Source: Chrysochromulina tobinii
Taxonomy: Eukaryota; Haptophyta; Prymnesiales; Chrysochromulinaceae
Length of the DNA stretch: 12,903 bases
Direction of reading: 5' to 3'
Assembly: GCA_001275005.1 (NCBI GenBank)
Contig: JWZX01002029.1
Span: forward strand, 1-12,903
The translations under genes and the position numbers were made by a program. Shown here one piece after another: positions 1-8,300 of this stretch. Below the pieces are notes generated by a model. It was not told where the DNA came from. It did no database searches and saw only the letters and a program-made list of their open reading frames with translations. The first letter of the stretch is position 1. Each line of letters opens with the position of its first letter.

Positions 1-38
1 AATGATATAATCAAGATATAAGATGATATATAATGATA

Positions 39-79
39 TCTTGTATTGAAAATTCCCTTTTCTTGTATTGAAAATTCCC
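39..79. repeat. 19-base direct repeat, two copies
   Basis: The 19-base word TCTTGTATTGAAAATTCCC occurs at 39-57 and again at 61-79, separated by TTT, so the period is 22. It sits in an AT-rich patch unlike the GC-rich remainder of the window. It may be the edge of a longer satellite or a degenerate mobile-element end, but the window starts too close to tell. Confidence 0.85.
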
Positions 80-190
80 CCAATCCCTCGTACGACGAAA
101 GAGTCCGCGACAGTTACAGTAGCGAGGCGCGCACGCGGCATGACAAAGACGGAGGTAGAGTTATTATGATGACGGCTGACAATGGCATAT

Positions 191-216
191 CCCATTCCCC
201 CCTCCCCCCACCCCCC
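191..216 (-). promoter_or_regulatory. Potential G-quadruplex / i-motif tract
   Basis: The + strand has four C-runs: CCC at 191-193, then CCCCCC at 197-202, 204-209 and 211-216, separated by ATT, T and A. On the - strand this gives four G-runs of at least three with loops of 1, 1 and 3 bases, which fits the classic intramolecular G-quadruplex pattern. It lies about 250 bases upstream of the start codon of the + strand gene. A regulatory role is inferred; only the base pattern is seen. Confidence 0.5.
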
Positions 217-467
217 ACCTGATTCGACACCAGGGATTGCCTACAAGCCCGCGGCGGTAACAGCAAGCACCACACCCTGTGTGCTGGCTGCTGGGAGAGT
301 TGACAGACCGACCTCACTAGCGAAAATGAGGAGCCCGAGAGAAGAGAGAACGAGTACTCAGTACTTGAGGGGTTCGGAGCCGTCCTCATGGGCGATGCGT
401 AGTGTACACTGTATTCATGGGGTGACCGTGACGAACCTGGACTGACGAAGGATCACTAGAGTTACTC

Positions 468-1700
468 ATGGTGGTCGCCGTGCTTCACGTCGCGGCTTTC
501 GCTCTCCTTGTCGGCGGTAAGCCGCTGTGCGGAAGGCGTACTCTCATCGTCAGCATGGGCGCACCAATGGATTGCCCTATCCTTTCCAACTTGAAGTGCC
601 CGCTCACAAGCCGCTCACAAAACAGCACCACGTCAGCACCTCGCTCGTCAGCACCTCGCTCGTTCATCGACAACGCCGCGTCCTTCATCGACGACGTGGA
701 GTCGAGACTGCTTAAACAAGCAGGGCTCACTGAACCTATGGCCATCACCGCCATCAAGCAGGCGCTGGACGCTCTCGTGCGCGCTGGTTGCGACGAGGTT
801 GGCTCGCTTGACATAAGCATCGTTGCCGACTCTTCTGCGGGCCTGCTGCTGCGAGGCAAGCTCGCGTCGGCGCGCATCGAGGCGCGAAGTGTTTCCGCAG
901 CGGGCCTGCGTGCCTCGGCGGCAACCCTCTCGTCGGCCGGCCTTGAGGTCGACATTGGCAGCCTGCTCGACGCCCGCCCGCCCAACCTGCGCTCGGCAAC
1001 GTCTGTTGACTTGAGCGTGCGGCTGACCCAGGACGATATCATGCGCTCCCCGGTGCTCTTCGCCGCGCTGCAGGAGATCCTGCGCACGCTTCTACGCACG
1101 GGCGCCTCCGCGGCCATCGGTCAGCAACTGCCCGAGGGAGCGCTCAACGTGCAGCTGGTGAACGTGGAATCGTTGATGAATGGAAGGCTCGTGCTGGTAG
1201 CGGACGCGGAGGCGACACAGAGCGACGGCTCAGTGGTGCGGCTGCAGGGCATGCGAGTGCGCACGCGCCCACGCGCCTCGCCCACGACGCTCGTGCTCGA
1301 CTTCCCAGAGCTCATTTCGACCTTTGAAGGCTTTGGCGCCAAGCTTGAGTTTGGTCTGCCTTTCCTGCGTGCCGCGGGTATCCCCTTGCCCAAAGGTTTA
1401 ACGCTCGGCACGGTCTCGTGCGATGACGGCGTGCTCTTCTGCGCGGGCGCCCTCGAGCTGCAGCCCATAGACTACGACGCTGCGCTGCTCCAGCTACAGG
1501 AGCTGGCCGCCGAAGCCGCCGCCGCCGCCGCCCGCCAGGAGCAGGCAACAGCAGCGGCGGCGAGAGCGCGCGCGCCAAGCGCGGTCGACGTGGACCTCGA
1601 CAGTGGGAACACCGTCGACGTGCCGTTCACAAGCGACGGCGATGAGGCGGGCGGCGCGGGCGCTGGCACGCGCGCGCTGCCGCCGTCGCGGCGCGGCTGA
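468..1700 (+). CDS. DUF2993 / LmeA-like lipid-binding protein, probably plastid-targeted
   Basis: This frame encodes 410 residues. Residues 3-17 are a hydrophobic stretch ending in Gly-Gly, like a signal peptide. A Ser/Thr/Arg/Pro-rich segment (about 22-66) follows, like a transit peptide, which together suggests import into a secondary plastid. Residues about 70-335 look like the DUF2993/LmeA-like fold: a starting helix, then short beta-strand-like segments (GLLLRGKLASARIEARSV, then GLRASAATLSSAGLEVDIGSL) and a charged LTQDDIMRS helix start at about 186-194. In bacteria and cyanobacteria the family is linked to membrane lipid binding. The last 70 residues are an Ala-rich helix (337-370) and an acidic/Gly-rich tail, probably disordered. 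The ATG is the first after an in-frame stop at 429, and the gene ends in tandem TGA TGA (1698-1703). The neighbouring gene converges on it. The family call rests on pattern recognition without a profile search; a different lipid-binding beta fold is possible. Confidence 0.7.
   Translation: MVVAVLHVAAFALLVGGKPLCGRRTLIVSMGAPMDCPILSNLKCPLTSRSQNSTTSAPRSSAPRSFIDNAASFIDDVESRLLKQAGLTEPMAITAIKQALDALVRAGCDEVGSLDISIVADSSAGLLLRGKLASARIEARSVSAAGLRASAATLSSAGLEVDIGSLLDARPPNLRSATSVDLSVRLTQDDIMRSPVLFAALQEILRTLLRTGASAAIGQQLPEGALNVQLVNVESLMNGRLVLVADAEATQSDGSVVRLQGMRVRTRPRASPTTLVLDFPELISTFEGFGAKLEFGLPFLRAAGIPLPKGLTLGTVSCDDGVLFCAGALELQPIDYDAALLQLQELAAEAAAAAARQEQATAAAARARAPSAVDVDLDSGNTVDVPFTSDGDEAGGAGAGTRALPPSRRG
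631..660 (+). repeat. Perfect 15-base tandem duplication in the presequence
   Basis: The 15-base unit CGTCAGCACCTCGCT is present twice in a row (631-645 and 646-660). Being a multiple of three, it duplicates a Ser-Ala-Pro-Arg-Ser unit within the transit-like segment (about residues 56-65) and keeps the frame. A shorter nearby repeat, CGCTCACAA, occurs at 601-609 and 612-620. Both lie in the poorly constrained targeting region and not in the folded domain. Confidence 0.9.
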
Positions 1701-2104
1701 TGACAGCGATGGCGGTGCTCATCGCTGCGGCGGGCACCGTCTTGCGCTCTCGATGCCGCGCGCGCATCGATACTTAGGAAGCGACGCGCTCTGCAACGAG
1801 TTCCATAAAGTCGTATCTTGGGCTGCTCACATCCGAGATCGTCTACGTACACATCGCACCATCTCTCGCGCGATCTCCAGTCGCCGCTCCCTCGCCTGCG
1901 GTATTAAGCTGCGGAGAGTGGGTCCGGGCTCGCGTCGCCTCGCCCGCGCGGTGTGCGACGCTGCCCCGGGGCCGCGCCCGTTAGGCCCGTCCGGTCCGGG
2001 CCGTCCGCCCGGCCGCCGGCCGCGCCGGTCTCCGGATCTTCCTACGCTAAGAGTGTGGTGGAAGGGTCGTTACCTTTGGTGGGTACCGAATCGAATGCTA
2101 CACC

Positions 2105-2136
2105 GCGAAAATAACGTGTATTTATTATTATTTCGC
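2105..2136. terminator. Imperfect hairpin around the AT-rich patch
   Basis: GCGAAAATAA at 2105-2114 can pair with TTATTTCGC at 2128-2136, leaving one bulged base and a loop of about 13 bases. The structure holds the AT-rich patch and the - strand AATAAA, in the expected 3' region of the armadillo gene. A role in 3'-end formation is inferred. Eukaryotic termination does not generally depend on such hairpins. Confidence 0.3.
2121..2126 (-). promoter_or_regulatory. Candidate poly(A) signal AATAAA for the ARM gene
   Basis: On the - strand the sequence reads AATAATAATAAATA, which contains a canonical AATAAA about 196 bases downstream of the armadillo stop codon. Position and strand fit a 3'-end processing signal. 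Many algae do not rely on AATAAA, so this is only a candidate; 3'-end reads would settle it. Confidence 0.35.
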
Positions 2137-2158
2137 GCGACCTACGCTAGAGTCGCGC
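2135..2158. repeat. Strong hairpin with CTA-CGC-TAG tip
   Basis: GCGCGAC at 2135-2141 pairs perfectly with GTCGCGC at 2152-2158. Inside this, CTA (2142-2144) pairs with TAG (2148-2150) around a CGC loop, leaving one bulged A at 2151. The result is a stem of about ten pairs. It lies next to the AT-rich hairpin in the convergent 3' region and would form in transcripts from either strand. Confidence 0.55.
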
Positions 2159-2322
2159 TACGGGATACCTCCCTTTACTAGTAGGCTACGCTAGAAATCG
2201 GTGGGCGCACAAGAGCCGAGCCACCCGAGCCGCTACATTGACGCTACATCCCTACAACTAGACTGTACTGCAGACTTTCTCTCGTCTCGCTTGTCGTGTC
2301 GAGTTGCGAGTTCTGCGTTTTT

Positions 2323-5300
2323 CTATCGTAGATATTCAGAGCGTGCCCCTGCGCCAGCATTCGCCTTCTGGCCATGGAACTTCATCTGTGGACTGAGTCT
2401 TGCAGTGCTTGACTTAATGTTCTGCTGAGCCGATCGTCCTTGCGCGTCCGCGGGAGGCTCGTTGGCTGCCTTGGGCGCGCCGCTCTCATGAGCAGTGAAA
2501 TCCACGCCGAGGTTTTGCAGCACGGCGATGGCCTGCGTCTTAATCCACGACTCTGGACCTTGGATCAGCGGCTTGAGAAAGTCAACCACACCTTCCTCCT
2601 GCATCACCTTTTGCGCCTGGACATCCTGGCTCAGGTTCTTGAGCGTGGCCACAGCGTAACCGAGAGCCTCGTCGCGCGCGGCCACCATGCGCACAAGTGT
2701 GGGCAGCCCTCCGGCAGACGTGACCGCCTTGATGTTGCGCTCAGCGTGCTCAACCGACTCACAGGTGAGGCTCCAAATGGCGCACACCGCATGTTTTTGT
2801 GCTTCACAACTGCCATTGATCATCACATTGACCAACGACGGCACGCCACCTGCGATCGTGATGGCCTTGCAGCCGCCCGAGCTTCGCGCGAGATCGGCTA
2901 GCACCATGGCTGCCACCTCCTGGGCCTCGGGGCTCTCTCCCTTGCGGAGCAAGATTACGAGGGGCGGGATACCTCCCGCCTTGACGATGGCACCCTTGTT
3001 ATCCGCGCTCACTTCGAGATGCCACAGCGCGCCGGCCGCGTACCGCGCAGCGTCCAGGCTCGGCCCGGAGAGCATGGCCACGAGTGACGTGATGGCTCCG
3101 GCAGCCGTCATGAGCTGCTGTGCGGCCGTGTTAGCTGCGAGGTGACTCAACGCGCTCGACGACGCGACTTGCGCGTCCACATTGGCGCACGTCAGCATCT
3201 TTACCAATGGCTGCACGCCGCCAGCGTTGACGATGGCCGTCTTGTTCTCGCCCGCGCGCGCCAGGTCGGCGAGCACTGCGGCCGCTCGCACCTGTGGCGT
3301 GGTGGCGTTGCGGCCGTCTCCAAGGAGATGCACAAGCGGCGGAATGGCGCCTGACTCGGCAATGGCGAGGCGATTTGCACTCGAGCGCGCGGCGAGCATG
3401 ACAAGCGCCTGAGCCGCCTTCATCTGCGCGGTCGCATTACGAACCTCGAGCAGCGCAACGAGAGGCTTCACGACTGCGATTCGATTCTCCTTGCTGGGCG
3501 ATGAGATGTTGATGAGTGCACCTACGGCATGATCTTGCGTCGCTTCATTTTCACTACCAAGCAAATTGACGAGCGGTTGGATTGCATCCACAGCGGCCTG
3601 TGCGACCTGATTATCGGGGCACTCGTTCGTCAGGGATTCGAGAGCCGCGGAGGCCCATTCTTGGTTACTTTCGGCGCCGTCCACGAGTAGCTTGACGAGC
3701 AGGACCATCCCTCCCTCCCGAGAAATCGCAAGCTTGTTGTCCATATTCGCTGACAGGTGCCACAAAGCTCTGGTTGCATTCTCGTGAGGGATGGCGTTCT
3801 CTGACTCGAGTAGTGCCACGAGCGGCTGGATGCCTCCTTCCTCATAAATTGATACCTGGTTCAGATGATTGTTCTGGGCGAGGGCCGCCAGAGCGCTAGC
3901 TGCGTGCTTCTGGCCCTCGACTGCGAGGGCCCTGTCCGCAGCAAGGCCCGCTTTGCCATTCTCTGCAGAGACCATCTTGATGAGACATGGTATGGCTCCC
4001 TCTTCCATGACGTTGATCTGCGAGTCTTTGTTGTCCTGGGCCATGTCGGCGAGTCGCCCGCGCGGCAACCTCTGGCGGCCCGAGCGACGAGTCCGCCAGC
4101 CACTCCACAAAGGCGGAGATGGCTCCAGAGCTTGTGACAGCAACCTGCATCTCTTCGTTTCCTCGCGAGAGCTGCGCCAGGACGAGCGAAGCGTGGCGCT
4201 TGGCTCCGTCGTTGCCACTCCGAAGCAGGCTCACGAGAGACTTGATGCCGCCTGAAGTGACGACATCCTTAGAGTTCTTGATGCGCAGCTCGTCGCTAAC
4301 GCCGGGAACCGCTGACGTGAGGGCAGCGAGCACCCCGGCGGCGTGCTCCTGCGCCACCTGGTGCAGCTTGCCCTGCAGGAGCACTTGGATGATCGGTTTG
4401 TTCCCGCAAGATTCGGCGATCGAAATCTTGCTTGCGGCGTCTATTGACTGCCAGAGCGACCAGAGTGCATACTCCTGCGCCTCCAGCGAGCCCTCTTTGA
4501 GCAGCGCTACGAAGCGGGCGATGCCACCAGCCATCGCAATCGACATGCGGCTCTCCGAGCCAGCTTCCGCATTCATTTCGCGGAGCGCAATCGCTGCGCG
4601 GTTGCGCACCGCGGAGATGGTGGACCCAAGGAGGCCGACGAGCTCCTGAGTGACGGAAACGCGAAGGGTCGCCGACTCGAGCGCAATCTGTGAAAGAGCA
4701 CTCGCCGCCATCGCCTGGCTCGACTCCATTCCATCTCGTAGCTGCTTGGCGAGTTGAGGAATCGCGCCCGCGCTCGCCACGGAAGCCCGATTCTCGGGGT
4801 GGAGGACGAGATTACGGATGACCGTCGTGGCGTGCTCTTGCGCGTGCTGTGAGCTGCTTCCATTCAGCATAGCCACCAGCTCGCGAGCCACCGAGCTCTG
4901 GTTGACGCTGTTGTTGACCACCAGCTGAAGCAAGGCGCTTGCAGCCTGCTCCACGCCCTCTAGAGAGCCCGTCTCGAAGACCTTTACAAGGGCGGACACG
5001 CCGCTAGCGTCGGTGATGGCCACGCGATTCTCGGGTACCTTAGCCAGCTCACCGAGGACGCCAGCTGCAACCTCTTGCGCGCCCTTGGCCGCCTTGAGGA
5101 GCGCAACGAGCGGTACGATAGCTCCTTTGCTGGCAATGAGCTTACGGTTTGCGGGGTCAGCAGCTAGCGCATGCAGTGCTCCAGCAGCGTCACCGTGAAC
5201 CTCTGGGTTGCTCGAAAGCATCCCGATGAGCGGTGGAATACCGCCTGCCTGCGCGATGGCAGCCTGGTTGGTCACGTTGTCGTAAGCCATGCTCCAGAGA

Positions 5301-8300
5301 GCAGCGGCGAACTCTTTTTGCACGGCCGCGTCCACTTTCCTTTTCGGGTTCGCATCGAGGAGCGAGACGAGCACTGGAATGCCGCCCGCAGACGAGATGG
5401 CCTCCTGATTGGTCGGGTGGGCACGTGCAAGCCGAGAAATGGCGCGGGCAGCCTTGCTTGATGCCTCCTTGTCGTGCGGGCTTAGCAGGCCAACGAGCAG
5501 GACTGCGATCGCAACCTTGTTCTTCTCATTGTTCAGGGCGAGTGCCGCGAGGGCGCCGACTGCCATTTCCTGTACGCGCGGTCCGCTTCGACCCAGCAAT
5601 GCGACCAATGGGGCAATGCCATCGGCCTCAGCTATGGCCACCTGGTTGTTGTAGTGGTTAGCGGCGAGACACCACAGAGTCCCTGCGGCCTCTTCCAAGA
5701 CGTGCACAGATGATGTGCTGACGAGAAGCTTGACCAGCTTTGGTATGCACCCAAGCTTGGCGATCGCCTGCTGGTTCTTGGGGTTGCAACGTGCCAGCTC
5801 GGCCAGCGCGCCAGCTGCGTAGAGCTGCACGTCGCCGGAATATTGCTCGTCGAGAAGTTTTACGAGTAGCGCGAGGCTGCCCGAATGTGCGATCGTGTTC
5901 TGATTCTTGGTGCTACTGACTGCCAGGCTGGTGAGAGCAGCAGCAGCCTTACGCCGTGTGCGCATCGCTGGATCCTCGAGGAGCTGCACGAGAGGCGGAA
6001 TGGCGCCCGCGTCAGCGACGAGAATTTGTGTGACGGGCCCACCGGCAGACACACTCCACAGAGCACCAGCAGCTTCAGCCTTAATGTCGGAGTTGATTCC
6101 TCCCGAAAGAAGACCGACCAACACCTCGATGCATCCCTGCTGGACCACTTCGTCACGGTAAACCCGCGTCATGTCGGAGAGCACAGCTGCAGCATGGGCC
6201 TGACCTTCGGGGGCATCCGAGCTGAGCATCTTGGCCAGGCATTCAATGCCCCCCGCGTCTCGGATCGCCTTGACGTTGTCGTCTGAGTCCGAAGATAGGT
6301 ATGAGAGTGCAGCAGCGGCAAGCTCCTGTGGCTTCGTGCAGTGCTCACCCATCTCTTTATCCTCTCCTCGCAACTGAGCAACAAGGCGGGCGACAGCGCC
6401 TGCCTTGGCGATGGCCTTTCGGTTGTCTGCATCCGACGCGAGGGACAGGAGAAGCAGAGTCACGTGCTCCTGTGCCTCTGCGGAGCCACAGCCAAGCAGA
6501 GCGACGCAGCCTGTTGCAATGGCCAGTTGATTGGAAGGGTTGTTAAACGCGAGCGTCGAGAGCGCGCCTGCCGCCTCCTTTTTACATTCGGTCTTTCCAC
6601 AGCTAACCAGCATAACGAGCGGCGAGATGGCTCCGGCGTTCACGATGATTACCGGCGCCCCTGGATCGGAGGTAGCCAGCTCCCAGAGGATGTGGGCAGC
6701 GCGCTGCTGTGCACCAGGGTTCTTGTAGGAGAGCAGGCTGACCAGCTTCTTGGCAATCTGAGTCTGATTATCTGGGTTGTTCTTCGCGAGCCGGTTCAAG
6801 GCTTCGGAACCGTAAATGCTTGCCTGGAGCGTGCCATCGTCGAATAACTGCACAAGTGGAGGTATTCCTCCTGCCTTCGCAATCGCCATTCGATTGGCCG
6901 GGGCCACCGAGAGATGCCACAAGGCGCCAGCAGCACGCTCTTTGCCCATCAAACTACCAGAGCTGAGCATGACGACGAGAGGGCCGATGCCGCCAGCAGC
7001 AGCGATGGAACTCAGACGATCGCCCTTGATTGGAGGGGGAGATGGTGGAGCCGAATCATCCGCTGGTGCTGCTACCGGTGAATTAACCTCTTCCCTCGCT
7101 TGCCCGGGGAGGGTTCTCGAGCCATCGCCACGGAGTGCTGTCGCATTCTTTGCCTCGAGCTCAACGGGCCCAGCGCCCCCTGGCCTAAGCTGTGCAGGCA
7201 GATCTATCTTCCTGATCGCGCGAAGCATTTTTCGAAGCTCTGAGTAGGCGATGGCTCTGTCCGAGTTCACATCGATCTCTTCAAAGAGCTTACCGAGGTC
7301 GCCAGTCTTGCTCTCGTCAATTCCCTTCTCGACTGACCGTTGAATGAACTCTTGCATTGTAATGCTCCCATCGCCATTGACATCGAGATCGCGGAATATG
7401 TCGAGCAATTTTCTGCGGCGATCGACCCCGAGCGCCCGAATTACATCGTGCAGGAATTCCGAATCCAGCATCGACTCTTCATCCTCCACGGCGGGCGCGT
7501 CAGATGTTGCAGTCACCTCCGCATGATGGTCTTGGATGGCCCCCAAAGCCTTCAACTTGCGGTCACGTTCCAGGATGGTTCCTCGAGCCAGGTCAGAGAT
7601 AACCGCTGCAGAAAGCTCCTGCGACTTGTCACTGCCCGTCTTTGAGAGCATGACGAGCTCGGGCAGCGCACCACCATCGACTACGACTCCCTGATTTTCA
7701 ATGGAGGCGCACAGATGCCAGATTGCCCGCACAGCGTATTCCTGGCCGAGTTGCGTACCATTTCGCATGATGTTGAGCAGGTGTAAGATTGCACCCTCGC
7801 GTATCATCTCGTCCTGCATGGCCCGATCGCCATACGAGATGTCGCACAGAGTGGCGGCAGCCTGCTCCTGAACTCCAATACTCGAGTGCTCGCTTGTCGC
7901 CGCCTCGCTGAATGCACTACCCGCATCGATGCTTTGGCTGCCGTTTGGGTCTCCACCGCCGATGCCCATAACAAGGGCCACCATGGACCATATCTTCTTT
8001 GCCATCCCTGGGACGCTACGGGGCTCGAGCATCTCGATGAGCTTAGTCACGCCGCCCAACGCCGCAATCTCGGCTCGACGCCGGGCTCCGGGCTGCTCGA
8101 TCACCTCGTCCGGCACCTCTTCCGGCTCTCCGCCTCCATCAGCTCCACTCTCCTCGTAGTCGCGAGCCAGGCGGCTCAGAGCACGAGCAGCCACCTCCGG
8201 CAGCCCTGCGACGGTGCTGCTCATACACATGACCAGCGGCCCGATGCCGCCGACCCTGGCGACCTTGTCGCGGTTCTCTGGCACCGCGCTGACCTCGACT

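Larger units (their letters stand above)
1..467. other. 5' flank of the DUF2993-like gene, no gene seen
   Basis: No convincing coding region lies here. The first 80 bases are AT-rich with repeated AATGATAT-type words, and the composition becomes GC-rich afterwards. Open frames on both strands are short, of biased composition and without recognisable domains. An in-frame TGA at 429-431 lies upstream of the ATG at 468, so the following coding region does not extend into this stretch without splicing. The region probably holds the promoter and 5' leader of the + strand gene. No clear TATA box was found close to the start codon. Confidence 0.5.
2042..2194. repeat. Dispersed CTACGCTA(G) words, three copies
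   Basis: CTACGCTA occurs at 2042-2049, CTACGCTAG at 2142-2150 and again at 2186-2194. The 9-base form is itself a small inverted repeat (CTA, CGC, TAG). A related word, CTATCGTAG, occurs at 2323-2331 and overlaps the stop codon of the armadillo gene. No other such cluster was noticed in the window. The function is unknown. Confidence 0.6.
1701..2322. other. Convergent intergenic region with structured elements
   Basis: This 622-base stretch lies between the 3' ends of the + strand DUF2993-like gene and the - strand armadillo gene, so it should contain both 3' untranslated regions. A very GC-rich block at about 1921-2035 contains the direct repeat GGTCCGGGC (1921-1929 and 1993-2001) and nested inverted repeats, for example GGCCCG at 1984-1989 against CGGGCC at 1997-2002. 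From about 2041 the composition changes, with repeated CTACGCTA words, two hairpins and an AT-rich patch at 2107-2133. The open frame across 1603-2181 is Arg/Pro-rich, has no domain and starts inside the upstream gene, so I do not call it coding. Confidence 0.6.

Noticed and set aside
114-445. Open frames on both strands in the 5' flank
   Set aside because: They are short, overlap each other on opposite strands, contain the C-tract as low-complexity protein, and show no family features.
1603-2181. 192-residue + strand open frame
   Set aside because: It starts inside the DUF2993-like gene in another frame, is Arg/Pro/Ala-rich with no domain, and follows the GC-rich block, which keeps frames open by composition.
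4020-4090. A 34-base GT...AG intron restoring the frame
   Set aside because: It would delete the residues that perfectly match the ARM helix consensus and is very short. A single extra base explains the data better.
2323-4218. A separate 631-residue armadillo gene with its own start
   Set aside because: Its first 55 residues or so have no ARM pattern and overlap the other frame. The ARM pattern starts exactly where the upstream frame loses it, so both belong to one gene split by a one-base shift.
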